This document shows, one piece after another, positions 26,374 to 34,983 of a stretch of 64,000 nucleotides of DNA. Numbering within the stretch: position 1 is the first letter of the stretch; each line of letters opens with the position of its first letter. The DNA is from Hyphomicrobiales bacterium (GTDB taxonomy: Bacteria > Pseudomonadota > Alphaproteobacteria > Rhizobiales > Rhizobiaceae). The DNA is taken from contig JAJFHU010000008.1 of assembly GCA_021775455.1 (NCBI GenBank), positions 62,001-126,000 of the forward strand. Reading direction: 5' to 3'. A program made the translations under genes and the position numbers. The notes under the pieces are model-generated. The model had not been told where the DNA came from. It ran no database searches and saw nothing but the letters and a program-made list of their open reading frames with translations.

Positions 26374-28816
26374 AATTCAAAGAGAAGAAATTGTAAACAG
26401 CAAAAAACTTCCAGAACATGCAAAAGTAGTGATCATTGGCGGCGGTGTAGTCGGTTGTTCGATACTTTTTCATCTGGCCAAATTTGGCTGGAAAGATGTG
26501 GTGTTGCTGGAGCGCAATGAACTGACGAGTGGCTCAAGCTGGCATGCGGCCGGTCAGATTCACACGATTTCATCGGACCCAAACATCTCCCGCCTTCAGG
26601 GCTACACTATCGATCTCTACAAGGAAATCGAGAAAACTTCCGGGCATTCCGTCGGATTGCACATGACAGGCGGTTTCTACCTTGCATCCAACAAGACCTG
26701 GTATGATTATCTAAAACGTGAGCGCTCCAAGGCGCGGTATATGGGATTGAGCCAGGAATTCATCAGCCCCAAGGAAGTTGCGGAACGTCATCCGCTGATA
26801 GACCCTAAGCATTATATGGCAGCGTTGTGGGATGATCAGGATGGCGATCTTGATCCATCAGGCGCGACTTATGCATTTGCCAAATCAGCGAAGGTTCATG
26901 GAGCACAGTATTTCACCCATACTCCGGTAACTGCGACCACGCAAAAGAAGGACGGTAGCTGGGAAGTCACTACTCCAAAAGGCGTCATCAATGCAGAAAT
27001 AATTGTGAACTGCGGCGGCTTGTGGGCGCGTGAAGTTGGCCACATGCAGGGTCTGAACCTGCCGGTCCAACCGATGGAACATCACTATTTGCTGACCGAG
27101 AAAATTCCCGAAGTTGCCGAGCGCACGGAGCGCCTTCCTTGTGGCATCGATTATGAAGCGAACATTTACTTCCGGCAGGAACGCGAGGGCATGTTGATCG
27201 GTACCTACGAACCAGTCGGTACACCATGGAAGGTTGATGGCACGCCGTGGGACTTTGGCCATGAACTGCTGCAGCCGAAGCTTGAAAACATTGCGGATCG
27301 CCTCGAATTGGCGTTTGAGCGTGTACCCGCTCTGGCAAGTGCTGGCATCAAAGATGCAATCAACGGACCATTCACGTTTGGTCCCGATGGAAATCCAATG
27401 ATCGGCCCTGTTCCAGGCATGACAAATTATTGGACTGCCGTTGGCGTTATGGCCGGTTTTTGTCAGGGCGGTGGGGTTGGATTAACAATGGCTGAATGGA
27501 TGATCGACGGCGAACCATCCATCGATGTATGGGCGATGGACATAGCCCGGTTTGGGGATTGGGCAACACCCGATTGGGGAACGGTAAAATCGACAGAGAA
27601 TTACGAACGCCGTTTCGTTATGACGTTCCCGAACGAAACCCTTCCCAAAGGGCGGTTACAAAAAACTACTGCACTTTATGACCGATTGGTGGCCAAGGGC
27701 GCACGCATGGACCAAGGCTTTGGTCTTGAGAATGCCCTTTGGTTTGCAGATGACGCGGATGATGCACACGAAGTTCCGTCGTTCGAGCGAAATCGCAGTC
27801 ATGAATATGTGGCTCGGGAAGTTAAAACGGTTCAGGAAGCTGTTGGCGGCATTGAAATTGCAAACTTCGCCAAGCACGAGTTTAAGGGCGCGGGCGCGCG
27901 AGCATATCTGGACAAAACATTGGCTGGATTTGTTCCGAAGCCTGGACGTTTGACGCTGACTCCGATGCTGACACCGAAGGGCAAGCTTTATGGTGACTTG
28001 ACCGTCGCTTGTCTGAATGAAGAACACTTCATTCTGTTCGGCTCCGGTGCCATGCAGGAGGCACACCGTCGCTGGTTTGAAAAAGATTTGCCTAATGATG
28101 CAACCTACCGAAATGTCAGTGATGACTGGCATGGTATCGCATTGTCAGGCCCAAAATCACGCCTGTTACTCCAGAAAATTACCCGCGAAGATGTAAGCGC
28201 TGATGCATTCAAGTTTCGTGACTTGCGTCAGACAACGGTGGGAGGCGTACCGGTAATTCTCAATCGCATCTCATTCAGCGGTGAGCTTGGTTATGAAATA
28301 TACTGTAAACCGCACTATCTGCTGAAACTTGCTGAAAGCATTGAAGAAGCTGGTGCCGACATGGGCTTTCGTTGGTATGGTGCTCGCGCTTTAATGAGCA
28401 TGCGCCTTGAAAAATGCTGGGGCGTGTGGACACTTGAATATCGCCCTGATTTCAATGCCGTCGAAAGCGGTATGGATGTCTTCATCAACTGGAAAAAAGA
28501 TTTTGTGGGCAAAGAGGCCACGCAAAAACTCAAGGACGAGGGTGTTGAGCGCAAACTTGTTACGATGACCATCGACGTCGACGGCATCGATGTGTCGAAT
28601 GATGAGGCAATTCTAAACGGGGATGAAGCTGTCGGATATGTCTCGTCAGGCGGTTATGCCCATCGTGTCGGTAAATCCATGGCGATGGGATATGTCAACA
28701 CTGATCACGCGTTGCCAGGGTCCGAACTAAAGGTAGAAATTCTGGGTGAGCTTTACGATGCTGAGGTGCTCGGCGGGCCTGTTTATGACGCAAATGGCGC
28801 CAACATGCGAAACTAG
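26366..28816 (+). CDS. Dimethylglycine/sarcosine dehydrogenase-like flavoprotein (DAO plus GcvT domains)
   Basis: An 816-residue two-module enzyme. The N-terminal FAD-dependent amine oxidase domain shows VVIIGGGVVGCSILFHLAKF and SSWHAAGQIH, where the histidine is the covalent FAD attachment point in the dimethylglycine dehydrogenase family. The C-terminal half, from about residue 430, is a folate-binding GcvT-like module with ISFSGELGYEIYCKP and RLEKCWGVWTLEYRPDF. These enzymes oxidatively remove a methyl group from dimethylglycine or sarcosine and hand it to tetrahydrofolate. Being last in the MttB-like operon it suggests stepwise demethylation to glycine. Which N-methyl substrate it uses is not decided by sequence. 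Confidence 0.9.
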   Translation: MPEIQREEIVNSKKLPEHAKVVIIGGGVVGCSILFHLAKFGWKDVVLLERNELTSGSSWHAAGQIHTISSDPNISRLQGYTIDLYKEIEKTSGHSVGLHMTGGFYLASNKTWYDYLKRERSKARYMGLSQEFISPKEVAERHPLIDPKHYMAALWDDQDGDLDPSGATYAFAKSAKVHGAQYFTHTPVTATTQKKDGSWEVTTPKGVINAEIIVNCGGLWAREVGHMQGLNLPVQPMEHHYLLTEKIPEVAERTERLPCGIDYEANIYFRQEREGMLIGTYEPVGTPWKVDGTPWDFGHELLQPKLENIADRLELAFERVPALASAGIKDAINGPFTFGPDGNPMIGPVPGMTNYWTAVGVMAGFCQGGGVGLTMAEWMIDGEPSIDVWAMDIARFGDWATPDWGTVKSTENYERRFVMTFPNETLPKGRLQKTTALYDRLVAKGARMDQGFGLENALWFADDADDAHEVPSFERNRSHEYVAREVKTVQEAVGGIEIANFAKHEFKGAGARAYLDKTLAGFVPKPGRLTLTPMLTPKGKLYGDLTVACLNEEHFILFGSGAMQEAHRRWFEKDLPNDATYRNVSDDWHGIALSGPKSRLLLQKITREDVSADAFKFRDLRQTTVGGVPVILNRISFSGELGYEIYCKPHYLLKLAESIEEAGADMGFRWYGARALMSMRLEKCWGVWTLEYRPDFNAVESGMDVFINWKKDFVGKEATQKLKDEGVERKLVTMTIDVDGIDVSNDEAILNGDEAVGYVSSGGYAHRVGKSMAMGYVNTDHALPGSELKVEILGELYDAEVLGGPVYDANGANMRN

Positions 28817-28915
28817 TTACATTTTTGGGTAAATGAGGCGGTTTTTCCAATTACCCATTATAAAAGCGGTAAGGAAAAAGTGGTATCAGGCGTGTGAACA
28901 ATTGGAAGAGCGCCA

Positions 28916-29872
28916 ATGCCATCAGAGCCGGTACTTACAATTTCCCTGGATTTTGAATTGTTGTGGGGAGTCCGCGACAAGCGTGATCGCGATTCTTATG
29001 GCACAAATATCCTTGGTGCCCGTGAAGCTATTCCGCGAATGCTCGATCTTTTTGAGAAATATGGCGTTCACGCGACATGGGCCACTGTGGGTTTCCTGTT
29101 TTGCGAAAGCAAAGAAGAGTTGATCGCGGTCTCTCCGGAATTGAAACCGGCTTATCAGAATAAATCCTTATCCAACTATTCCTATTTTGATGAAGTAGGA
29201 GAGAATGAAAAGAAGGATCCCTACTATTTTGGGTCCAGCCTGATATCTGAAATTGCGAGCCGACCAGGCCAAGAAGTTGGATCGCACAGCTATTCCCATT
29301 ATTACTGTCTGGAATGCGGACAGTCTGTAGATCAGTTCGAAGCTGATTTGGGCTCGGCGGTGGCAGTTGCACAAAAGCGGGGCATTAAACTCAAAAGCTT
29401 TGTCTATCCGCGAAATCAATCTTCCCCCTCACACAATGACGTTTTGAGGAAAGCAGGTTTTACCAATTTCAGGGGCAATCAGCGATCCTGGGTATATCGT
29501 GCAACGGATGGAACGGGTCAGTCTTTGCCCAGGCGCGCACTTCGTCTTGCTGACAACTATTTCAATTTGACCGGGCATCATGGTCAAAACACGGTAGAAA
29601 TTGATGGATTGACTGAGCTTGCTGCGAGCAGTTATCTGCGGAGCTATTCAGTTGAATTTTCATTTTTGGAAAGATTGCGTTTGCAAAGAATAATGCGGTC
29701 AATGACGTTGGCGGCAGACAACAATCAGATTTTTCACCTTTGGTGGCATCCACACGATTTCGGAAATAATCTGGATGAAAATCTGACTATCCTTGAGCAA
29801 TTGCTTCAGCATTTTAGTCGCCTTCAGCAGACGCATGGAATGATCAGCAAGAACATGGCAGAGCTTGCATGA
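28916..29872 (+). CDS. Polysaccharide deacetylase (NodB) family protein
   Basis: A 318-residue carbohydrate esterase 4-type protein. The first metal block is ISLDFELLWG (Asp), the histidine pair is GSHSYSHYY, and KSFVYPRNQSS corresponds to the next strand. The C-terminus holds FHLWWHPHDFG, equivalent to the catalytic His block. No signal peptide is visible, so it likely acts on an activated or lipid-linked sugar in the cytosol. GGAAGAG precedes the ATG. It overlaps the formyltransferase gene by four bases, suggesting that both modify the same sugar: deacetylation exposes an amine and formylation caps it. That coupling is inference. Confidence 0.85.
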   Translation: MPSEPVLTISLDFELLWGVRDKRDRDSYGTNILGAREAIPRMLDLFEKYGVHATWATVGFLFCESKEELIAVSPELKPAYQNKSLSNYSYFDEVGENEKKDPYYFGSSLISEIASRPGQEVGSHSYSHYYCLECGQSVDQFEADLGSAVAVAQKRGIKLKSFVYPRNQSSPSHNDVLRKAGFTNFRGNQRSWVYRATDGTGQSLPRRALRLADNYFNLTGHHGQNTVEIDGLTELAASSYLRSYSVEFSFLERLRLQRIMRSMTLAADNNQIFHLWWHPHDFGNNLDENLTILEQLLQHFSRLQQTHGMISKNMAELA

Positions 29873-30633
29873 GTGTGCCCATTTTGTTGTTGGGGAGGGA
29901 TGGCGACAGTACCCGAATTGTCTACAATCATCTCGTTGAAAATTTTGGCCCAATTCCAGCGATCATCGAAAAGCCGAAATCAAGACTGGAAATGTTAAAA
30001 ATACGAATTCGGAAACTTGGGTTGAGCGCAGTAATTTCCCAACTGGGTTTCATGTTCTTGATCCGACCATTCTTGAGGATTTCAGCGCAGTCCAGAATTC
30101 GTGAAATTGAACGCCAAAATGGTCTGAATTGTCACGCTGAATATGATGAGCAAACTCATCAAGTTACAAGCGTTAATTCCGACAAGGCAATTGACCTAAT
30201 CCGGAGCTATCAGCCAAAAGTGATTATAGTGAATGGGACCCGGATCATTTCGAAAAACGTACTCGATAGCAGCGATGCGAAATTTATAAACACACATACC
30301 GGCATTACTCCAAAATATCGCGGCGCTCATGGTGGATATTGGGCACTCTACAACGGTGAACCTGAACAATGCGGTGTAACAGTGCATCTCGTTGATTCCG
30401 GTATCGACACTGGTGAGATTATCGCCCAAAAAACTATCAGACCTGCAGCAGATGACTCTTTTGAAACTTATCTTTATCTGCAAACTGCTGCCGCCTTGCC
30501 ACTATTGGTAAATGCAGTGAATGCTGCAGTCTCGGACACAATCAAAACCAAATCCGTATCCGGGGAGTCTGCTGTCTGGTATCACCCCGGGTTCTTCCAG
30601 TATTTGGCGGGAAGGCTAAGGAGAGTTCGTTAG
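29869..30633 (+). CDS. Formyltransferase family protein
   Basis: A 254-residue protein with a formyl_trans_N domain in its second half: IVNGTRIISKNVL, then NTHTGITPKYRGAHGGYW containing the Asn and His of the active site, and the folate-side HLVDSGIDTGEII with its Asp. It is shorter than methionyl-tRNA formyltransferase and lacks that enzyme's C-terminal domain, resembling sugar N-formyltransferases of surface polysaccharide loci. It starts inside the stop of the deacetylase gene (ATGA). It ends on a convergent metallophosphoesterase gene with a 4-base overlap. Confidence 0.8.
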   Translation: MSVPILLLGRDGDSTRIVYNHLVENFGPIPAIIEKPKSRLEMLKIRIRKLGLSAVISQLGFMFLIRPFLRISAQSRIREIERQNGLNCHAEYDEQTHQVTSVNSDKAIDLIRSYQPKVIIVNGTRIISKNVLDSSDAKFINTHTGITPKYRGAHGGYWALYNGEPEQCGVTVHLVDSGIDTGEIIAQKTIRPAADDSFETYLYLQTAAALPLLVNAVNAAVSDTIKTKSVSGESAVWYHPGFFQYLAGRLRRVR

Positions 30634-31514
30634 GCGAGTTGCGGATCTTGAACTGTTGCGATTTTCTTTTTAAAGGTAAAAGTGGATGGTAATATCGGAA
30701 TTCCGGTAATTTGCCGTTCTTCAGCAGGAAGCACATCATGGCTAGGCCAAATTCCGGATGAAAGGCAATCTGCATAACCATTGTCCAGACCACGCTTCCG
30801 CATAATCGATGCAGCAACCTCATGATCATAATCGAGAGATTCAATACTTACCTTTAACTTGATTTGAGCGCTTTCGAACAGGGCATACCAGACTCTGGAT
30901 GTTCCGTCATTTGCGGGCATTCCGGCTGACCCGGAATTGATCCAGACTTTGTTGCTGACTTCAGCGGCAAACGGAATACCGCTGTGGCCACAAATGTACC
31001 CATCAATTCCATCTTCGTTTCGAGGCGTATACCGACCCGCAGCAATATCTGACGGGAAGATAAATTCATTGATTGCTTCAGGAGTGCCGTGGATGCATCT
31101 CAGAGTAAAGTCACCCAATTCTATATCGAGAAATCGGGGTAATTGCTGCATCCATAACCGTGTATCCGCATCAATTACATTGAGACAGTGGTTAAACCAC
31201 TGCTGCGAAAGCGCATCGCAGGCAGAACCATCCGCAAATCCACACCCACAATCATCCAGTTCAAACGCAATCGATTCTTCACAGTTGCCCATGATCGCAT
31301 GAACCCCAGCTTGCCGGATCAGGTGTGCAGTTTCTGCCGGTTGCCCACAGTAGGCAATCATGTCTCCTGTGAAAATGATCTCATTTGCAGTAAATCCAAG
31401 GTCTGTGGCTCGATTGAGGACAGCTTCAGTGGCCTGCAAATTGCTGCATGATCCACCAAAGACAAAGGCGCGGACGCCGATCTCCACGGTAGGTATATTC
31501 TTTGAATTCGCCAT
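30630..31514 (-). CDS. Metallophosphoesterase-like protein with altered metal ligands
   Basis: A 294-residue calcineurin-like fold of the YfcE/ApaH-like group. The expected DxHGN block reads FGGSCSNLQA (Asp to Gly, His to Cys). GDMIAYCG keeps the bridging Asp, GNCEES has Cys for the catalytic His, IHGTPEAIN keeps a His, and GHSGIPF has lost the second His of GHxH. Three or four ligands are therefore changed. Because the motifs are tidy, I think this is a conserved subfamily with another metal set or a regulatory role rather than a decaying gene. A cysteine cluster (DDCGCGFADGSACD) in the middle is also distinctive. The start at 31514 has AGGAG at five bases. Confidence 0.65.
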   Translation of the reverse strand: MANSKNIPTVEIGVRAFVFGGSCSNLQATEAVLNRATDLGFTANEIIFTGDMIAYCGQPAETAHLIRQAGVHAIMGNCEESIAFELDDCGCGFADGSACDALSQQWFNHCLNVIDADTRLWMQQLPRFLDIELGDFTLRCIHGTPEAINEFIFPSDIAAGRYTPRNEDGIDGYICGHSGIPFAAEVSNKVWINSGSAGMPANDGTSRVWYALFESAQIKLKVSIESLDYDHEVAASIMRKRGLDNGYADCLSSGIWPSHDVLPAEERQITGIPILPSTFTFKKKIATVQDPQLA

Positions 31515-31576
31515 CATGGCTCCTTCTTCGCAATCTCGTCTTGCAAGTATGGATTAATTAATACAGTAAGTCGCGC

Positions 31577-32359
31577 ATGTCTGGAACCAACCGCACCATG
31601 GAAATTCTTACCGGTGGCCCGGTAATTGTTCTTGTTGAGCCACAGCTCGGCGAGAATATCGGCATGGTTGCCCGTGCGATGGCCAATTTTGGATTGAGTG
31701 AGCTCCGCCTTGTAAATCCCCGCGACGGTTGGCCGAACGATCGAGCGCGTGCCGCTGCTGCAAAGGCAGATCATGTAATCGATAGTGCAAATGTATTCGA
31801 CACCCTGGAAGAAGCCATTGGTGATCTACAATTTGTTATGGCGACAACGGCCAGACCTCGGGATATGATCAAACCGATCCTTTCGCCTGAAACTGCTGTG
31901 CAGTCATTAAGGGCACGAATGGTAAATGGTGGCCAGGTCGGGATATTGTTTGGCAGGGAACGATGGGGATTGGAGAACGATGAAATCGCGCTCGCAAATG
32001 AGATTGTAACTTTTCCGGTCAATCCTGCTTTTGCTTCCCTCAATATTGCTCAAGCAGTGTTGCTTGTATCCTACGAGTGGATGAAGTGTGGTCTGGAGGG
32101 CGAAGAAGTATCTGTAACGGGTGAACCGAACTCCTTGCCTGCAAAGCGCGAGGATTTGATACAGCTGATTGATCATCTGGAAAGTGCACTCGAGGACGCG
32201 CACTATTTTTATCCGCCGGCAATGAAAGAGATAAAGAAGACCAACCTCAGAACTTTATTCACTAATGCCGATTTAACTGCGCACGAGGTGCATTTTCTAA
32301 GAGGTGTTGTAGCTGCCTTGGAGCGCCGTTGGCAAAAGGGAAGGGATTCTTCATTGTAA
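31577..32359 (+). CDS. trmJ: tRNA (cytidine/uridine-2'-O-)-methyltransferase TrmJ
   Basis: A SPOUT-class methyltransferase of 260 residues. Motif 1 is VLVEPQLGENIGMVARAMANF, shown here by its parts VEPQLGENIG and VARAMANFG, motif 2 is GILFGRERWGLENDE, and motif 3 is FASLNIAQAVLLVSYE. TrmJ 2'-O-methylates position 32 in the anticodon loop of several tRNAs in the cytosol. The C-terminal helical extension, containing FTNADLTAHEVHFLRGV, is typical of TrmJ. The stop codon overlaps the next ATG (TAATG), so the PAP2 protein is translationally coupled. Confidence 0.9.
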   Translation: MSGTNRTMEILTGGPVIVLVEPQLGENIGMVARAMANFGLSELRLVNPRDGWPNDRARAAAAKADHVIDSANVFDTLEEAIGDLQFVMATTARPRDMIKPILSPETAVQSLRARMVNGGQVGILFGRERWGLENDEIALANEIVTFPVNPAFASLNIAQAVLLVSYEWMKCGLEGEEVSVTGEPNSLPAKREDLIQLIDHLESALEDAHYFYPPAMKEIKKTNLRTLFTNADLTAHEVHFLRGVVAALERRWQKGRDSSL

Positions 32360-33162
32360 TGAAAAAAGTGCTTTCCACAGTAGTCGCCGTCGGCAACAAT
32401 CCAATTGCGGTCTGGGTCAATGCAATTCGAAATTATTTTGTGTTCCTGCATGTCCGGCGTTTGGACGAGCGTTATGACGTATGGCCTGTTTCATGGTTTT
32501 CAGGCATTGTCATCATTGGCTTGATTGGATTTGTTCTTGCTCTTCTGTTGATTGTCGACCCGATACATCTTGAATGGGTGAAAGATGGAAAAGCCCATGA
32601 AAAGGGATGGTTTGCTGCCACGACTGATATCGGTAAATCCAACTGGATTTTGTGGTTAAGTGGATTTGCACTCTTTTTGTTGTCCTTTTTTCGGGCTGAG
32701 CGTTTTTCCAGAGCCGGATTTATCACCTGGCATCGTGTCTTCTTGAACTTTTACTTTGTTTTTACAACCGTGGCGTTTAGCGGTTTGTTAGCACTGCTTT
32801 TCAAGAATTTGATAGGACGCGCCCGGCCTTTCGCAGTGGAAGGTCTGAACGCTTGGCATTCAATTCCATTTTACGACAATTATGAGTTCGCCTCATTTCC
32901 GTCTGGACATTCAACTACTGCCGGGGCGATGACCGCTGCGATAGTTTTGCTGTTTCCGCGATTTGGGTGGCTGATAATTCCGCTTGGCGTCTGGATTGCG
33001 CTAAGTCGGGTAATGATTGGTGTGCATTTCCCAAGTGATGCATTTGCAGGTCTGATGTTCGGTATTGTGTTTACGTGGATTTACGCTCGATCCTTTGCCC
33101 GTAAACGACTGCTATTTAGGTTTGATGGGCAATATTGGCTTCAACTGCGTGGAGAACGTTAG
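32359..33162 (+). CDS. PAP2 family phosphatase (membrane)
   Basis: A 267-residue integral membrane phosphatase. The three catalytic blocks are complete: KNLIGRARPF (KxxxxxxRP), FPSGHSTTAG (PSGH) and SRVMIGVHFPSD (SRxxxxxHxxxD). Hydrophobic segments such as GIVIIGLIGFVLALLLIV and WLSGFALFLLSFF flank them. Such enzymes remove phosphate from undecaprenyl diphosphate, phosphatidate or lipid A at the outer face of the inner membrane. Being between trmJ and murI, recycling of the cell-wall lipid carrier is a reasonable guess but is not proved. The ATG at 32359 overlaps the trmJ stop. Confidence 0.88.
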   Translation: MKKVLSTVVAVGNNPIAVWVNAIRNYFVFLHVRRLDERYDVWPVSWFSGIVIIGLIGFVLALLLIVDPIHLEWVKDGKAHEKGWFAATTDIGKSNWILWLSGFALFLLSFFRAERFSRAGFITWHRVFLNFYFVFTTVAFSGLLALLFKNLIGRARPFAVEGLNAWHSIPFYDNYEFASFPSGHSTTAGAMTAAIVLLFPRFGWLIIPLGVWIALSRVMIGVHFPSDAFAGLMFGIVFTWIYARSFARKRLLFRFDGQYWLQLRGER

Positions 33163-33960
33163 ATGACGATCCTGGTATTCGATTCAGGTATTGGTGGACT
33201 TACTGTGTTGCGCGAGACTCGAGTACTGATGCCTTCAGTTCATTTCACTTATGTAGCGGATGATAAGGCGTTTCCATATGGGGATTGGGATGAAGACGTG
33301 CTTCTAACCCATGTGGTTGATCTGTTTGGACAATTGATCGAGCGATTTAATCCAAATCTTGCAATTATAGCTTGTAATACAGCATCGACATTGGCTCTTG
33401 CTGGATTGCGTGAGACATATCCGGATTTGCCCTTTGTAGGAACAGTCCCCGCGATCAAACCGGCTGCAGAGCGCACGCAAAGCGGTTTGGTGTCGGTCCT
33501 TGCGACTCCTGGAACGGTGAAAAGGGATTACACGCGAGATTTGATTACATCGTTTGCTGAGCGATGTGAAGTAAATCTGGTTGGAAGCAAAAATCTGGCT
33601 GCAATCGCTGAAGCCTATATCAGTGGTGCAGCGGTTGATGAATCAGAGATTCTGAAAGAAATCAGGCCGTGTTTCATAGAAGACGAAAATCGGCGTACCG
33701 ACATAATTGTGCTTGCCTGCACGCACTATCCATTTTTAGCCAACCTATTCCGAAAATTGGCTCCCTGGCCAGTGGATTGGCTCGACCCAGCCGAAGCAAT
33801 AGCAAGGCACGCGCTTAGTCTTTCTGAGAAAGGCGGATTGTTATCAACATCTGGCAGCGGAGAGCAAAATCATCGGGAAGACGTTGCGTTGTTCACTTCT
33901 GGTAATCCGGAATTTGCGATTCGGCGATTGCAAACCGGTTTCGGGCTCAAGGTGCTTTGA
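33163..33960 (+). CDS. murI: Glutamate racemase
   Basis: A 265-residue cofactor-independent racemase supplying D-glutamate for peptidoglycan. Both catalytic cysteines are seen, in [12 protein letters not shown] and [10 protein letters not shown]. The opening [14 protein letters not shown] is the family signature, and the YGDWDE segment corresponds to the usual PYG stretch. It begins directly at the base after the PAP2 stop codon and is the last gene of the trmJ-PAP2-murI unit, with a terminator hairpin 96 bases downstream. Confidence 0.95.
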   Translation: MTILVFDSGIGGLTVLRETRVLMPSVHFTYVADDKAFPYGDWDEDVLLTHVVDLFGQLIERFNPNLAIIACNTASTLALAGLRETYPDLPFVGTVPAIKPAAERTQSGLVSVLATPGTVKRDYTRDLITSFAERCEVNLVGSKNLAAIAEAYISGAAVDESEILKEIRPCFIEDENRRTDIIVLACTHYPFLANLFRKLAPWPVDWLDPAEAIARHALSLSEKGGLLSTSGSGEQNHREDVALFTSGNPEFAIRRLQTGFGLKVL

Positions 33961-34055
33961 AGTAACAAGTTTTCAATGTTGGATAATATAGAACAAGACT
34001 TGTTTTTTGGGCGGTTTTGCTTGACTTTAAGCTGACAGAAGAGTACTCCCACACC

Positions 34056-34087
34056 GTCCGTGAAACCATCTGGTTTTGCGGACTTTT
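34056..34087 (+). terminator. Rho-independent terminator behind murI
   Basis: Stem GTCCGTGAAACC and GGTTTTGCGGAC, 12 pairs counting two G-T wobbles, around the four-base loop ATCT, followed by TTTT. Confidence 0.65.
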
Positions 34088-34224
34088 AACGTATCCCGTG
34101 ACCACTATCGCAAATCGTGCGCGATCTGGTCTGTCGGTTGGTTCGAAAGGGTCAGCAAAGGAGGGTACGTTTCCTTAAACTTTAACTTCAGGCTTTTGGT
34201 ATAAGCCTTTGAAAAGGAAATGTA

Positions 34225-34842
34225 ATGAGCAAGCGAATTACTTCGAAATACAAGATTGACCGCCGTATGGGTGAGAACATTTGGGGCCGCCCAAAGTCTC
34301 CAGTAAACCGTCGTGAGTATGGTCCAGGCGAACATGGTCAACGCCGCAAAGGCAAACTTTCAGACTTTGGTGTACAACTTCGTGCAAAGCAAAAACTGAA
34401 AGGCTATTATGGCAGTATTTCCGAAAAACAGTTCCGCCGCATTTATGCTGAAGCGGTTCGCCAGAGGGGTGATACATCCGAAAACCTGATTGGATTGTTG
34501 GAAAGCCGTCTCGACGCACTGGTTTATCGCGCCAAGTTTGTTGCAACTGTTTTTGCTGCGCGCCAGTTTGTGAACCATGGCCATGTCAAAGTTAATGGGC
34601 AGCGAGTCAATATTCCTTCCTACGTGTGTAATCCGGGCGATTTAATTGAAATCCGTGATCGCTCCAAGCAGCTGGCTTTTGTCCTCGAAGCCACACAGTT
34701 GGCAGAGCGGGATGTGCCAGAATACATTGACGCAGATCATTCCAAATTGACCGCAACATATGTTCGCAAACCTGCATTTGGTGATGTGCCTTATCCGGTC
34801 CATATGGAACCAAACCTCGTCGTGGAATATTATTCACGCTAA
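34225..34842 (+). CDS. rpsD: 30S ribosomal protein S4
   Basis: Primary 16S rRNA-binding protein, 205 residues, full length. The N-terminal part holds [18 protein letters not shown] and [13 protein letters not shown], and the S4 RNA-binding domain follows as [20 protein letters not shown] and [17 protein letters not shown]. It stands alone here rather than in an alpha operon, as is common in alphaproteobacteria. The leader has a hairpin (AGGCTT 34190-34195 with AAGCCT 34203-34208) just before the start and, further up, an AAAGGAGG sequence near 34158 with no start codon behind it. A rho-independent terminator follows. Confidence 0.97.
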   Translation: MSKRITSKYKIDRRMGENIWGRPKSPVNRREYGPGEHGQRRKGKLSDFGVQLRAKQKLKGYYGSISEKQFRRIYAEAVRQRGDTSENLIGLLESRLDALVYRAKFVATVFAARQFVNHGHVKVNGQRVNIPSYVCNPGDLIEIRDRSKQLAFVLEATQLAERDVPEYIDADHSKLTATYVRKPAFGDVPYPVHMEPNLVVEYYSR

Positions 34843-34868
34843 CGTTTGGTTTGTTTGATGTGAATTTG

Positions 34869-34899
34869 ATGCCCGGTTCTGCGGGGCATTTGTTTTTGT
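34869..34899 (+). terminator. Rho-independent terminator behind rpsD
   Basis: Stem ATGCCC and GGGCAT around a nine-base loop, followed by a T-rich run (TTGTTTTTGTT), 27 bases after the rpsD stop codon. Confidence 0.75.
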
Positions 34900-34983
34900 T
34901 AACCAGATTCTATTGCGGTTGACTTGTCCTGATCCTGTTTGCAATCCTGTTTTGGGGGTGGCGTAGGTAATCGGGAGAAACAA

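Noticed and set aside
34158-34165. Strong Shine-Dalgarno-like AAAGGAGG upstream of rpsD as sign of a leader peptide
   Set aside because: No ATG, GTG or TTG follows at usable distance; it may only be part of the rpsD leader.
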